A stretch of 64,000 nucleotides of DNA from Streptomonospora sp. PA3 (GCF_009728995.1 NZ_VTZW01000003.1:222341-286340); one strand, 5' to 3'. Positions 41,982-53,122 are shown, counted from the stretch's first letter. Notes: a model not told the origin generated them from the letters alone. Program-made: numbers and translations.

Positions 41982-42074
41982 GGCGGCTTACGCTACCCTT
42001 CCGGGAACCGGCGCGGTCGACCGGCGCCCTGCGGGATCGGAGAAATCGCGGGTCTGTCGTGACAGTATGGCGGC

Positions 42075-42680
42075 ATGGACCCAACGGACGGGCAGCGCAC
42101 CCCCGCCGCTGAGGAGTCGGGCACCCGCACGCGGCTGCTCGACGCCGCCTACGTCGAGGTCGTGGCCGGCCGGTGGCCGCGGATGCGCATGGCCGACATC
42201 GCGGCGAGCGCCGGGGTGTCGCGCCAGACGCTCTACAACGAGTTCGGCAGCAAGGAGGGTCTGCTGCAGGCCGTGGTGGTGCGCGAGGCCGGGCGGTTCC
42301 TCGACGGGGTGGTGGACATCCTCTCCGGCTCCACCGGCGACCCCGCGCACGCGGTGGCCGAGGCGGCGCGCTGGACGCTGACCGCGTCGGCGGACGATCC
42401 GCTGCTCGGGGCGATCATCACCGGCGACTCCGAACTGCTGCCGGTCCTGACCACCCGAGCCGAGCCGCTGCACGTGGAGCTGGGCTCCCGGATGACGGGC
42501 TACCTGCGCGAGCGCCTGCCCGGCATCGGAGCCGAGCAGGCCGCGGCCGTGGCCGAGGTGGCGCTGCGGCTCACCCTGTCCTACGTGCTGCTGCCCACCG
42601 ATCAGGCCACCGCGGCCCGGCGCGTGGAGCTGGCGGTGCACAGCATGCTCGGCGCGGTCCGCGAAGGCGCGCGGGGCTGA
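42075..42680 (+). CDS. TetR-family transcriptional regulator
   Basis: 201 residues. HTH near the N-terminus: TRLLDAAYVEVVAGRWPRMR and MADIAASAGVSRQTLYNEFG (about 33-52) with SKEGLLQAVV. The ligand-binding half is helical with no telling motif. CAGTAT lies 6 nt before the ATG and no RBS is visible, so a leaderless message is likely. It is convergent with rsgA (18 bp apart) and divergent from hisN. Regulated genes unknown. Confidence 0.9.
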   Translation: MDPTDGQRTPAAEESGTRTRLLDAAYVEVVAGRWPRMRMADIAASAGVSRQTLYNEFGSKEGLLQAVVVREAGRFLDGVVDILSGSTGDPAHAVAEAARWTLTASADDPLLGAIITGDSELLPVLTTRAEPLHVELGSRMTGYLRERLPGIGAEQAAAVAEVALRLTLSYVLLPTDQATAARRVELAVHSMLGAVREGARG

Positions 42681-42698
42681 GCGCCGCGCGGCGGCGGC

Positions 42699-43691
42699 TC
42701 AGTGCCGCTCGTCCTCGGCCTCGCGGCTGCCCAGCAGGCGGCGCAGCGACGCGACGCGGTCGGGATCCAGGCGGCCCTCGGCCGCGCCGGCGTCCAGGGC
42801 GCAGCCGGCCGCGCTCTCGGTGTGGGGGCATCCCGGCGGGCACTGCGCCGCCGCTTCGCTGAGGTCGGAGAAGCCCGCCACCACGTCGTCCGGGCTGACG
42901 TGGGCGAGCCCGAAGCTGCGCACCCCCGGGGTGTCGATGATCCAGCCGCCCTCGAACGGCAGCGCCACCGCGGAGGTCGAGGTGTGCCGGCCGCGGCCGG
43001 TGACGGGGTTGACGTCGCCCACCGAGCGCTCGGCCTCGGGGATCAGCAGGTTGACCAGCGTCGACTTGCCCACGCCGGAGTAGCCCACCAGGACGCTGAT
43101 CCGGTCGGCCAGGCGCTCGCGCAGCCGGCTCAGGTCGCCGGTGGCGCTGGTGACGACGTAGGGCAGGTCCAGGCCCGCGTAGGTGTCCAGCAGCTCGTCC
43201 GGCTCGCCCAGGTCGGCCTTCGTCAGGCACAGCAGCGGGTCCAGTCCGGCGTCGAAGGCGGCGACCAGGCACCGGTCGATGAATCGGGGGCGGGGCTCGG
43301 GGTCGGCCAGCGAGCAGACGATGACGAGCTGGTCGGCGTTGGCCACGATGACCCGCTCGACTGGATCGGTGTCGTCGGCCGTGCGGCGCAGCACCGATTC
43401 GCGGTCCTCGACCCGCACCACCCGCGCCAAGGTGTCGGGCCGCCCGGAGAGGTCGCCGACCAGCGCCACGCGGTCGCCCACCACGATGCTGCCGCGGCCC
43501 AGCTCGCGGGCCTTCATCGCCACCACCGGGCGGCCGTCGACCAGGCAGCGGTAGCGGCCGCGGTCCACGGCCGTGACGAACCCCTGGCGGGCGTCGGCGT
43601 GCTTGGGGCGGATGCGGGTGCGCGGGCGCGAGCCGCCGCGCGCGCGGACCGGGACGTCGTCCTCGTCCAGATCGCGCCGGCCGCCCCTCAT
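42699..43691 (-). CDS. rsgA: ribosome small-subunit GTPase RsgA
   Basis: 330 residues from the ATG at 43691, which overlaps the aroA stop by 4 nt (ATGA). Circularly permuted GTPase: N-terminal OB fold ([17 protein letters not shown]), G4 LTKADLG (about 175), G1 [10 protein letters not shown] (about 226), G3 DTPGVRSFG (about 272), and a zinc knuckle [14 protein letters not shown] (about 300-313). Known role: late maturation of the 30S subunit and release of assembly factors. Follows aroA with coupled translation, the order seen in many Actinobacteria (Rv3227-Rv3228). Confidence 0.95.
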   Translation of the reverse strand: MRGGRRDLDEDDVPVRARGGSRPRTRIRPKHADARQGFVTAVDRGRYRCLVDGRPVVAMKARELGRGSIVVGDRVALVGDLSGRPDTLARVVRVEDRESVLRRTADDTDPVERVIVANADQLVIVCSLADPEPRPRFIDRCLVAAFDAGLDPLLCLTKADLGEPDELLDTYAGLDLPYVVTSATGDLSRLRERLADRISVLVGYSGVGKSTLVNLLIPEAERSVGDVNPVTGRGRHTSTSAVALPFEGGWIIDTPGVRSFGLAHVSPDDVVAGFSDLSEAAAQCPPGCPHTESAAGCALDAGAAEGRLDPDRVASLRRLLGSREAEDERH

Positions 43692-44962
43692 CGAGTGACC
43701 TCGGCCCACAGCTCGGGGAATCCGGGCAGGGTCTTGGCCGTCGTGGCGATGTTCTCCACCTCCACTCCGCCGACCGCGAGACCGATCACCGCGCCGGAGG
43801 TGGCCATGCGGTGGTCGTCGTAGCTGTGGAACACCCCGCCGTGCAGCGGCCGCGGCCGCACGACCAGGCCGTCGGGCAGCTCCTCGGCGTCGCCGCCCAG
43901 GGCGTTGATCTCGCGGACCAGCGCCGCGATCCGGTCGGTCTCGTGGCGCCGCAGGTGGGCGATGCCGGTCAGCCGCGAGGGGCCCGACGCCAGCGCCGCG
44001 ACGGCGGCGATGGTGGGGGTCAGCTCGCCGACTTCGCGCAGGTCGGCGGTGATGCCGCGGATCTCGCCGGTGCCGCGCACGGTCAGCCCATCGGGACCGG
44101 TGGCGACCTCGCCGCCCATGCGCGCGAACAGGTCGCGCAGCGCGTCGCCGGGCTGGGCGGTGTGCTCGGGCCACCCCGGCACGGTGACGCGGCCGCCGGT
44201 GACCAGCGCGGCGGCGAGGAAGGGAGCGGCGTTGGACAGGTCGGGCTCGACCACCACCTCGGCGGCTTTCACCGGGCCCGGCGCCACCCTCCACACGTCG
44301 GGAACCGAGGTGTCCACGCCGACGCCGGCGCTGCGCAGCATCTTCACGGTCATGTCCAGGTGCGGCCGGGAGGGCACCGGCGGGCCTTCGTGGCGGATCT
44401 CAACGCCCCGCTCGAAGCGGGCGCCGCTAAGCAGCAGCGCCGAGACGAACTGGGAGGAGCCCGAGGCGTCCAGGATGGCCGTGCCGCCCCGCACGCCGCC
44501 GCTGCCGCGGATGACCAGCGGCAGCGCGCCGCGGCCGCCGTCGTCGATGTCGGCGCCCAGCGCCCGCAGCGCCTCCAGCAGCGGGCCGATCGGGCGCTCG
44601 CGGGCCCGCGGGTCGCCGTCGAAGGAGATGTCGCCGTGTGCCAGCGCCGCCAGCGGCGGCAGGAAGCGCATCACCGTGCCCGCGTTGCCGACGTCCACGT
44701 GCGCGGGGCCCCGCGGCGGCGCCGGCGCCACCTCCCAGTCGGCGCCCGACTCGGTCATGGCGATGCCCAGCGAGCGAAGCGCGGCGGCCATGAGGTCGGT
44801 GTCGCGGCTGCGCAGCGGTCGGCGCACCACGCTGGGAGTCTCCGAGAGCGCCGCCAGGACGAGCGCGCGGTTGGTCATCGACTTCGACCCCGGCAGCGCG
44901 ACCGTGGCGTCCACGGGCGTGCGGGCGGTGGGTGCGGACCAGTGCTGCGCGGAATCGGGCAT
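43688..44962 (-). CDS. aroA: 5-enolpyruvylshikimate-3-phosphate synthase
   Basis: 424 residues. EPSPS motifs: [20 protein letters not shown] (about 23-42), [28 protein letters not shown] (about 87-103, the PEP site), [17 protein letters not shown] (about 162), [15 protein letters not shown], and MPDGLVVRP-like C-terminal strand with YDDHRMATS (about 388). Shikimate pathway step: shikimate 3-phosphate plus PEP. The ATG at 44962 is only 1 nt from a GGAGG, so either a slightly different start (ATG at 45013) or RBS-independent initiation should be considered. Divergent from the OsmC gene. Confidence 0.96.
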   Translation of the reverse strand: MPDSAQHWSAPTARTPVDATVALPGSKSMTNRALVLAALSETPSVVRRPLRSRDTDLMAAALRSLGIAMTESGADWEVAPAPPRGPAHVDVGNAGTVMRFLPPLAALAHGDISFDGDPRARERPIGPLLEALRALGADIDDGGRGALPLVIRGSGGVRGGTAILDASGSSQFVSALLLSGARFERGVEIRHEGPPVPSRPHLDMTVKMLRSAGVGVDTSVPDVWRVAPGPVKAAEVVVEPDLSNAAPFLAAALVTGGRVTVPGWPEHTAQPGDALRDLFARMGGEVATGPDGLTVRGTGEIRGITADLREVGELTPTIAAVAALASGPSRLTGIAHLRRHETDRIAALVREINALGGDAEELPDGLVVRPRPLHGGVFHSYDDHRMATSGAVIGLAVGGVEVENIATTAKTLPGFPELWAEVTR

Positions 44963-45105
44963 GCCTCCAAGGTTAGCCGCCGCGACCGCCGCCTCCGGGC
45001 CGTGCGCGCGCACCCGCGATGGTGCAGGCTGGGTGGGGGCCGGACCGGATGCGCGCCGGGACCGGCCGGCGATTCGTCGAGCCCGCTCAGACCGCGGAGG
45101 CAGCC

Positions 45106-45600
45106 ATGGCGGACAAGCAGCACCACTACGAGGTCGGCGTCCGGTGGACGGGCAACACCGGTGCCGGCACCGAGAGCTACCGGAGCTTCGAGCGTGCGCA
45201 CGACATCGAGGCCGAGGGCCGCCCCGTCCTCCAGGGCTCGGCCGACGCCGCCTTCCGCGGCGACCCGGCGCGGTGGAACCCCGAGGACCTGCTGGTCGGC
45301 GCGCTCAGCGAATGCCACATGCTCTCCTACCTCTCGCTGGCCCCGGCCGCGGGCGTCAACGTCGTCGCCTACACCGATACGGCCACCGGCACCATGACGA
45401 CCCACCGCGACGCCTCAGGCGAGTTCGACGAGGTGGTGCTGCACCCGGTGGTGACGGTCGCCGAGGCGGGCATGGCGGAGGCGGCGCGCAAGCTGCACGA
45501 GAAGGCGCACGAGGTGTGCTTCATCGCCCGCTCGGTGAACTTCCCCGTCCGGCACGAGCCGGAGATCCGCGTCGACGGCGGGGGCCGGGCCGCCGGCTGA
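45106..45600 (+). CDS. OsmC-family peroxidase/thiol protein
   Basis: 164 residues, ATG with GGAGG 5 nt upstream. OsmC marks: [23 protein letters not shown] with the first active Cys (about residue 71) and [15 protein letters not shown] with the second (about 139). The two Cys reduce organic hydroperoxides in this family. No membrane part. Located between aroA and the SRAP gene; not far from the sigR thiol-stress genes, though no sigma-R site was seen before it. Confidence 0.9.
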   Translation: MADKQHHYEVGVRWTGNTGAGTESYRSFERAHDIEAEGRPVLQGSADAAFRGDPARWNPEDLLVGALSECHMLSYLSLAPAAGVNVVAYTDTATGTMTTHRDASGEFDEVVLHPVVTVAEAGMAEAARKLHEKAHEVCFIARSVNFPVRHEPEIRVDGGGRAAG

Positions 45601-45647
45601 CCGGCGCCCGACCGCGTTTGTCGGCGGGCGCGGCTAGGCTGAGCCGC

Positions 45648-46538
45648 ATGTGCGGTCGATACGCCCAAGCCCGCAACCAGCACGAGCTCCAGCTCGCGTT
45701 CGACTTCCCCGAGGCCGACGAGTCCGCGGCCCCGGACGCCGCTGCGGGCGGCACCCGTTCCCGGCCCCCGCTGGAGGAACTGGCCCCCGACTACAACATC
45801 GCCCCCGGCAAGACCGTCTACGCCGTGCTGGGCACTCCCCCGGGCGAGGCCGGCATCGCCGGCGGCGGGCACCGGGGTCCGCGCTCGCTGGGCACGATGC
45901 GCTGGGGGCTGGTGCCGTCCTGGGCCAAGGACCCCAATGTCGGCTACAAGATGATCAACGCGCGCAGCGAGACCGTCGCCGAGAAACCCGCCTACCGCAA
46001 CGCCTTCGCGCGCCGCCGCTGCCTCATCCCCGCCGACGCCTACTACGAGTGGCAGCTGCTGCCCGATGACCGCCCGGGCGACGCCGAGGCCGGCACCTCC
46101 CCGGTCACCGATGCCGGCCACCAGCGGCGCAAGGCCCGCTCCCGCAAGCGGCCCTATGCCATCGGCTACGCCGACGGCTCCCCGCTGGCCCTGGCGGGCC
46201 TCTTCGAGCGCTGGCGCGATCCCCAGCGCCCCGACGACGACCCCGCGGCCTGGCTGTGGAGCTGCACCATCGTCACCACCCAGGCGGCGCCCGGGCTGAG
46301 CCGCATCCACGAGCGCATGCCCGTGGTCGTCCCGCCGCGGCTGTGGCCGATGTGGCTGGATCCCGCCGCCGAGCCCGGCGACCTGCACGCGGCCCTGTCG
46401 GCCACCCCTGTCGACGACTTCACCGTCACCCCGGTGAGCACCGCGGTCAACAGCGTCCGCAACAACGGCCCCCAGTTGCTCGATCCCGCCGCCGAACCGC
46501 CGGGTCCGCACAGCCCCGAGGGCGCCACGCTCTTCTAG
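45648..46538 (+). CDS. SRAP-domain abasic-site DNA-protein crosslinking protein (YedK/HMCES-like)
   Basis: 296 residues starting MCGRYAQ, so catalytic Cys2 is exposed after Met removal. Other conserved parts: YNIAPGKTVYAV (about 46), MRWGLVPSWAKDP (about 85), MINARSETVAEKPAYRNAF (Asn and Glu, about 103), CLIPADAYYEW (about 125), SRIHERMPVVVPP (His about 222). The family forms a thiazolidine crosslink to abasic sites in single-stranded DNA and shields them. A loop of about 25 residues (ADESAAPDAAAGGTRSRP) and a basic insert (HQRRKARSRKRP) enlarge the usual fold. Homolog Rv3226c is also near aroA. Confidence 0.93.
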   Translation: MCGRYAQARNQHELQLAFDFPEADESAAPDAAAGGTRSRPPLEELAPDYNIAPGKTVYAVLGTPPGEAGIAGGGHRGPRSLGTMRWGLVPSWAKDPNVGYKMINARSETVAEKPAYRNAFARRRCLIPADAYYEWQLLPDDRPGDAEAGTSPVTDAGHQRRKARSRKRPYAIGYADGSPLALAGLFERWRDPQRPDDDPAAWLWSCTIVTTQAAPGLSRIHERMPVVVPPRLWPMWLDPAAEPGDLHAALSATPVDDFTVTPVSTAVNSVRNNGPQLLDPAAEPPGPHSPEGATLF

Positions 46539-46671
46539 GCGGTCCCGCCGGAGACCCCTGTCCCTCCGATGCCGATGGGCCCCGGGTCTGGTACCCGCGT
46601 GCGGGCCGCGGGTATGGTGGCCCCGATCACTCGATCGCCGCTGACCGGACGCGGCCGGCGGCGCACCGTGA

Positions 46672-48525
<1,854 letters not shown>

Positions 48526-48604
48526 CCGGGGGCGCTCCCGAGTACGGCGAGCAAGCGCCGGTCCGCCGCTGAGCGCGGCGGTCGGCGCGGGCGCGAGGCT
48601 CTGA

Positions 48605-48648
48605 GGCCCGCTTTCGGGCTTGCCCGCGGGCGAACCCGAAAGCGGGCC
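48605..48648 (+). terminator. hairpin terminator after thiC
   Basis: 14-bp perfect arms GGCCCGCTTTCGGG (48605) / CCCGAAAGCGGGCC (48635), 16-nt loop with its own GCCCGCGGGC; 80 nt after thiC. No T run. Confidence 0.6.
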
Positions 48649-48679
48649 GAGCCGCGTTCAGCCTCAGGTCGAGCCGGAG

Positions 48680-48785
48680 CTACATCCTGTCGAGAAGTCG
48701 GCACCACAGAGGTCGCGGCCGCCCCAGACGCCACCTGGTGGGTGCCTGGAAAGCGGCGCCCCCGCCGCTTTCAAACACGGACTAG
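48680..48785 (+). repeat. core-less derivative of the palindromic element, copy E
   Basis: 106 bp: left end CTACATCCTGTCGAGAAGTC then GGCACCACAGAGGT, right end GGTGGGTGCCTGGAAAGCGG ... TTTCAAACACGGACTAG. Both ends match the full elements, but the ~200-bp palindromic core is missing. The final CTAG contains the TAG stop (minus strand) of the methyltransferase gene. Between convergent genes. Confidence 0.75.
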
Positions 48786-49648
48786 CGCTCCCGGCGGGGC
48801 TTGCGGGCGCCGGCCAGCAGGTGCACCCCGACGTAGTCGTCGGACTCCGCCGCCCGCAGTTCCATCTCGACCAGCCGGCCCAGAGCATGGGGGTCGCGGG
48901 CGAGCATCATCTCGACCGTGGAGGCCGAGAGAACGGTGCGCGGCCGGACCCACTCCAGCTCCAGGCCCACGTCGGTGATGACCTCGGCGAGCTGCTCGGC
49001 GGTGAAGCACCGGGTGATCGAGCCGTCGGGCCAGGGCACCAGCAGCACGTCGGCGCGCGGAGCGAAGCTCAGCTCCGGCCAGCAGTCCTGCTCGGCCAGC
49101 AGCGCCATGCCGAGCACGACCGAGTCGACGCAGAGCAGCACGCGCCCGCCGGGCCGCAGTACGCGGGCGATCTCGCCCAGCGAGGCCTCGGTGGCCAGGT
49201 GGCGCGAAAGCACCCGGTTGTCGGCGACGACGCCGTCGAAGGCCTCTGAGGCGAATCCGGACAGGAACGTGGTGTCGCCGACCACCGGCTGCAGGCGCCC
49301 CGGCGAGCGCCGCCGCGCCGCGGGGACGTGGCCGTTGACCAGAGTGAGCTGGCGGCGCGGTCGCAGCTCCTGCGACGGCAGCAGGGTGACCACGTCGTGC
49401 CCGTCGGCGACCGCACGCGGGGCGCCGCGGAAATCGGGGCCGGACAGGTCGAGGATGCGCCCGGGCTTCTCGGGAAGCCACCGGGCCAGCTGAGCGTCCG
49501 CCACCGCCCAGTAGAACCGCCAGTAGGCGGACAGCGAGTCGCTGGTCGCGAAGTGCGCGGCAGCCGAACGCGCCTGGCGGGTGTCAGGCGCGGATCCGGC
49601 GGACCGGTATGGCGGCGGCTGGGACGCGGAGTCGGAGGACGGTCGCAC
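48782..49648 (-). CDS. class I SAM-dependent methyltransferase-like protein
   Basis: 288 residues from a GTG at 49648 with GAGAGGAG 8 nt upstream. Rossmann-type methyltransferase layout: GRILDLSGPDFRGAPRAVADG (motif I region, about 70-90, lacking the usual GxGxG), FDGVVADNRVLSRHL (about 140), GEIARVLRPGGRVLLCVDSVVLG (about 158-180). The N-terminal stretch has FYWAVADAQLARWLPEKPG. The atypical motif I makes SAM binding less certain. Substrate unknown. The stop codon falls in the terminal CTAG of repeat copy E. Divergent from sigR; its upstream region is shared with the sigma-R promoter. Confidence 0.75.
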   Translation of the reverse strand: MRPSSDSASQPPPYRSAGSAPDTRQARSAAAHFATSDSLSAYWRFYWAVADAQLARWLPEKPGRILDLSGPDFRGAPRAVADGHDVVTLLPSQELRPRRQLTLVNGHVPAARRRSPGRLQPVVGDTTFLSGFASEAFDGVVADNRVLSRHLATEASLGEIARVLRPGGRVLLCVDSVVLGMALLAEQDCWPELSFAPRADVLLVPWPDGSITRCFTAEQLAEVITDVGLELEWVRPRTVLSASTVEMMLARDPHALGRLVEMELRAAESDDYVGVHLLAGARKPRRER

Positions 49649-49764
49649 GCATGCTCCTCTCCACGCCTTTGCTGAAGGTTTTACCCTCACTCTTGCACGG
49701 GTCACCCGTGCCGATGCCCGGAAAACCCCGAGCCCGCTTGCGATCGCGCAACCGGCTGCCGCGC

Positions 49765-49790
49765 GGAATCAGCTGGGGGGACCGGTTGTT
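49765..49790 (+). promoter_or_regulatory. sigma-R autoregulatory promoter of sigR
   Basis: GGAAT (49765-49769), exactly 18 nt, GTT (49788-49790): a perfect match to the Streptomyces sigma-R consensus GGAAT-N18-GTT. It lies about 45 bp before the first possible sigR start, so sigR probably drives its own expression under thiol oxidation. Confidence 0.8.
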
Positions 49791-49840
49791 GGCATGCACA
49801 TCACTACCCGGCCTGTCCGGCTGCGGAACACGCCGGGACG

Positions 49841-50671
49841 GTGCGTCCGCCGGCGTCCGGCGTCCCGACAGACGAGGAGAGTAAAGGCAGGCAGATGCCT
49901 ACTGCTACCGCTGAGTTCGTTGAGCCGCGCGGCGCTTCGCCGCCCGGCGATGTGCCCTCCACGGGTGCGGCGTCGTATCGTGAGGCAACGGTTGCCCCAC
50001 GGGAGGCCAGCACAAGGAGGCAGGCGGGCTTGAATCAGGGCCAGGAGACACTCGACGAGCAGGGGGCTCGGTTCGAGCGGGACGTGCTCCCGTACTTGGA
50101 CCAGCTGTACTCGGCGGCGTTGCGCATGACCCGCAACCCCTCTGACGCCGAGGATCTCGTCCAGGAGACGTTCGCCAAGGCGTTCGGTTCGTTCCACCAG
50201 TTCAAGCAGGGAACGAACCTGAAGGCGTGGCTGTACCGCATCCTCACCAACACCTTCATCAACTCATACCGCAAGAAGCAGCGCGAGCCCAAGCAGGCCG
50301 GCACCGAGGACGTCGAGGACTGGCAGCTCGCTCAGGCGGCGTCGCACTCCTCCTCCGGGCTGAAGTCGGCCGAGGCCGAAGCGCTGGAGCACCTGCCCGA
50401 CACCGACGTCAAGCGTGCCCTGCAGGACCTGCCCGAGGACTTCCGCATCGCCGTCTACCTCGCCGACGTCGAGGGCTTCGCCTACAAGGAGGTCGCCGAG
50501 ATCATGGAGACCCCGATCGGCACGGTGATGTCGCGGCTGCACCGCGGTAGGCGCCAGCTGCGCTCGATGCTCGAGGAGTACGCGCTGGAGCGCGGGATCC
50601 TGGATTCGGAGGACGGCGAGGGTATCGCGGTCGAGGCCAACACCGGGTCGAGTCGGAGGGACCAGCGATGA
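49841..50671 (+). CDS. sigR: ECF sigma factor SigR (two possible isoforms)
   Basis: Up to 276 residues. Region 2: [65 protein letters not shown]; region 4: [30 protein letters not shown] and [15 protein letters not shown]. Possible starts: GTG 49841, ATG 49895, and TTG 50030, which has a strong AAGGAGG and gives a 213-residue protein beginning just before region 2. Streptomyces coelicolor makes a stable short sigma-R and an unstable long form from the induced transcript; the same arrangement appears here. Directs thiol-oxidative stress genes. The stop overlaps rsrA (ATGA). Confidence 0.95.
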   Translation: MRPPASGVPTDEESKGRQMPTATAEFVEPRGASPPGDVPSTGAASYREATVAPREASTRRQAGLNQGQETLDEQGARFERDVLPYLDQLYSAALRMTRNPSDAEDLVQETFAKAFGSFHQFKQGTNLKAWLYRILTNTFINSYRKKQREPKQAGTEDVEDWQLAQAASHSSSGLKSAEAEALEHLPDTDVKRALQDLPEDFRIAVYLADVEGFAYKEVAEIMETPIGTVMSRLHRGRRQLRSMLEEYALERGILDSEDGEGIAVEANTGSSRRDQR

Positions 50672-50949
50672 GCTGCGGAGGAGAGCACGCTACCCCGTGT
50701 AGCGAGGTCCTGGCGAAGGTCTACTCCTACATCGACGGGGAGCTCGAGGAGAGCAACTGCGCCGAGATCCGCGAGCACCTCGACGAGTGCGGCCCGTGCC
50801 TGGCGGAGTACGGCCTGGAGGAGGTCGTCAAGAAGCTGGTGGCCAAGCACTGCGGCGCTGACCCGGTCCCCGGCGACCTGCGCGACAAGGTGCTGCACCG
50901 GCTGGAGGCGGCCCGTGCCGACCTCCAGGTGCGGGAGAGGGCCGAGTAG
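50668..50949 (+). CDS. rsrA: zinc anti-sigma factor RsrA
   Basis: 93 residues, ATG overlapping the sigR stop. ZAS motif His37-x3-Cys41-x2-Cys44, with Cys3, Cys11, Cys31 and Cys62: the key residue numbers match S. coelicolor RsrA. Binds sigma-R when reduced with zinc bound; disulfide formation (Cys11 with Cys44 or 41 in the known protein) frees the sigma factor. Basic C-terminal helix. Operon mate of sigR, ended by the terminator at 51078. Confidence 0.95.
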   Translation: MSCGGEHATPCSEVLAKVYSYIDGELEESNCAEIREHLDECGPCLAEYGLEEVVKKLVAKHCGADPVPGDLRDKVLHRLEAARADLQVRERAE

Positions 50950-51077
50950 GCGCTCCCGGCGCCGGGGGGGCGGAGCGGGAGCCGAGCGCCCCGGTCGATT
51001 CCGACAATGCGCCCGAAGTTTCTTGAATGAGTTCTGCGTTGGCGAAAGTCCGCAGAACACCCGGAATCAAGATCAGT

Positions 51078-51110
51078 CCGGCGGCCTGTCAGACGGGCCG
51101 CCGGTTTTTT
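51078..51110 (+). terminator. rho-independent terminator of sigR-rsrA
   Basis: CCGGCGGCC (51078) / GGCCGCCGG (51096), 9-nt loop, followed by TTTTTT. A second stem GTTCTGCG (51031) / CGCAGAAC (51051) lies just upstream. Confidence 0.88.
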
Positions 51111-51624
51111 CGTCCTGCCTCCTTCTCCGGCCGATGTGCGGCACCGGCCGCGGCGGCGGGTTTTGGTCAGCGGATGCACAGGTGTCCGCGGTGGCGACGA
51201 GTCGACACGCCCGAAGCCGGTCGGGTTCAGGTCAAAAAATGGTCGATTCTATTGTAGACGATATACCGCATGCTGTGCACGTTCGGTCACTCTCTGTTGT
51301 AAGCGGAGGTGGGGGTGGTGTTTCAAGACGGGAGAAATCCGGGCGGCGCAGCCGGGTGCGGGGCGGGTGCCGTCGTCGGAGGCGACTTCGGAGAGTGATC
51401 GAATTTACTACGATGGAGCTTCGGAATTCCGTGATCCGAAAAGCGTGCGCCGGTCGCCGGTCGGCGGTGCCGTGCGGATCGGGCCAGGGAAATCGCGCCC
51501 CCCGTACAGCCCGTTAAACTGGACGCCATATCCACCGTATGGGGTAATTCGCGCGCCGTACCGGGGGTTCCGGTCCGGAGGGGGTCGGAGCGGCGCGCAT
51601 GGACCGGAAAACAGGGGGGCTGCC
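51111..51624 (+). promoter_or_regulatory. AT-richer leader region before the HD-protein operon
   Basis: No supported gene. The part 51225-51300 is unusually AT-rich (TCAAAAAATGG, TTCTATTGTAGACGATATACC). A possible promoter is TTCGGA (51387) -N16- TACGAT (51409). Further down, GCGCGCCG (51551) / CGGCGCGC (51591) can form a stem just before the peptide ORF. No known riboswitch motif was recognised. Confidence 0.4.
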
Positions 51625-51711
51625 GTGGGCTTGCTCATTTCCCAAATGGTGCATCAGGGAATCATGGCGACCGGGTTCATGTCCTGCGTGAACGGGTGGT
51701 GCTGGTGGTAG
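51625..51711 (+). CDS. 28-residue peptide ending GWCWW (leader or signal peptide?)
   Basis: GTG at 51625 with AGGGGGG 6 nt upstream; stop TAG at 51709. The peptide begins MGLLISQMVHQGIMATG and ends CVNGWCWW: a hydrophobic, Met-rich front and a tail with two Cys and three Trp. It stops 10 nt before the ATG of the HD-GYP gene, which itself has no good RBS, so translation is probably coupled. It could be a leader peptide (Trp/Cys codon sensing), a secreted signal, or a small membrane partner. I know no named family; the ORF call rests on position, RBS and coupling only. Confidence 0.45.
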   Translation: MGLLISQMVHQGIMATGFMSCVNGWCWW

Positions 51712-51721
51712 AACGGAATCG

Positions 51722-53122
51722 ATGAAACCATGGCGGTTCGGTCGGCTTTGGGGTGGGAGGTACCAGAAATTGCGTGCCCTTCCGGGAGCGGCACGGGTCT
51801 ACATCGGGCTCGTGGTCCTCAGCGCCGTCGCCGCGATAGGACTCGGCCCGCACACCGGGATCGATCCGGCCACGCTCGCGCTCGTCGTGGTGCTGTTCGT
51901 GGTCACCGAGTCGATCAGCACCGCCATGCACAACGGAAAAGCGGGGATCTCGCCGAGCGCAGCGGCGTCGCTGGCCGCGGTCGTCCTGGTCGGACCGGTC
52001 GGTGCGGCCGCCGGCGCCCTGTGCTCGGCGCCCTTCGTGCTGCGGCGGCAGAACATCGTCAAGCGGATGTTCAACGGCGGCCAGCTCGCCCTGGTCGGCT
52101 ACGCCGCCGGACACGCGTTCCTGGCACTCGGCGGTGAGGTCGGCCCGCCCGACCGCGCCGACTTCCCGTGGATACTGCTGCCGTTCTGCGCGGCGCTGGG
52201 CGTCTACGGCGTGGGCAACGCCGTGCTGATGGGCCTGCTGATGTGGTGCCTGGGCGTGGTGCGCCTGGAGCCGCCGCGCCGGGTCCGCTGGCGCACCCTG
52301 GCGACCCTGGAGGGGGCGTCGCTGGGCTACGGGATGCTCGGACTGTTCATCGCGGCCGTGTGGGGCGTGATCGGCGCGCCGGCGATCCTGCTGGTGCTGC
52401 TGCCGCTGTTCATCGCCCGCTGGGCCTTCGACCAGTGCATCGCCGAGCAGCGCGCCCACGAGGCCACGCTCGCCACGCTGTGCCAGGCCGTCGAGACCAA
52501 GGACTACTACACCCGCGGGCACTGCATGCGCGTCTCCAAGGGAGCGGGGATGATCGCCCAGCAGCTGGGCATGCACGCCGAACGCGTGCAGACCATCCGC
52601 TACGCCGGCATGCTGCACGACGTCGGAAAGCTGGGCGTGCCCACCAAGGTGCTGCAGAAGCCCGACAAGCTCACCGAAGAGGAGTTCGCCGCCATCCAGC
52701 TGCACCCCATGCGCGGCTATGAGATCGTCCGCGAGATCGGCTTCCTGGACGAGGCCCTCGCCGGGATCATGCACCACCACGAGCGCATGGACGGCCGCGG
52801 CTACCCGATGGGGTTGGCCGGCGGCGACATCCCCGAGTTCGCGCGCATCATCGCCGTCGCCGACGCCTTCGACTGCATGACCTCCACCCGCTCCTACCGC
52901 AAGGCCCGCAGCATCGAGGAGGCCTTCGCCGAGCTGCGGCGCGGCGCCGGCACCCAGTTCGATCCGACGATGGTCGCCGCACTCATCGCGGCCGTCGACC
53001 GGGAGGGCTGGGAGCTGCCCGACGCCGTCGAGCCTCCCGGCGACGACTCCGCGGTGGTGGCCCAGCAGGACCACGACGACCCGAGCGTGCCGCTGCGCGT
53101 GGCCGGGGAGGCGGAGCGGTGA
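51722..53122 (+). CDS. membrane HD-GYP-domain phosphodiesterase
   Basis: 466 residues. N-terminal part (about 18-240) has several membrane helices (YIGLVVLSAVAAIGL, LALVVVLFVVTESIS, ASLAAVVLVGPVGAAAGAL and others). C-terminal HD-GYP domain: TRGHCMRVSKGAG, YAGMLHDVGKLGVP (HD about 298), HPMRGYEIV, IMHHHERMDGRGYPMGLAGG (HHE and GYP, about 340-362), AVADAFDCMTSTRSYRKA. All metal and GYP residues of cyclic-di-GMP phosphodiesterases are there. No RBS; probably coupled to the 28-residue peptide ORF. Followed by a related gene with a degenerate domain. Confidence 0.9.
   Translation: MKPWRFGRLWGGRYQKLRALPGAARVYIGLVVLSAVAAIGLGPHTGIDPATLALVVVLFVVTESISTAMHNGKAGISPSAAASLAAVVLVGPVGAAAGALCSAPFVLRRQNIVKRMFNGGQLALVGYAAGHAFLALGGEVGPPDRADFPWILLPFCAALGVYGVGNAVLMGLLMWCLGVVRLEPPRRVRWRTLATLEGASLGYGMLGLFIAAVWGVIGAPAILLVLLPLFIARWAFDQCIAEQRAHEATLATLCQAVETKDYYTRGHCMRVSKGAGMIAQQLGMHAERVQTIRYAGMLHDVGKLGVPTKVLQKPDKLTEEEFAAIQLHPMRGYEIVREIGFLDEALAGIMHHHERMDGRGYPMGLAGGDIPEFARIIAVADAFDCMTSTRSYRKARSIEEAFAELRRGAGTQFDPTMVAALIAAVDREGWELPDAVEPPGDDSAVVAQQDHDDPSVPLRVAGEAER

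Noticed and set aside
51111-51624. Cyclic-di-GMP (GEMM) riboswitch before the HD-GYP gene
   Set aside because: None of the conserved GEMM sequence parts could be found; only generic stems.
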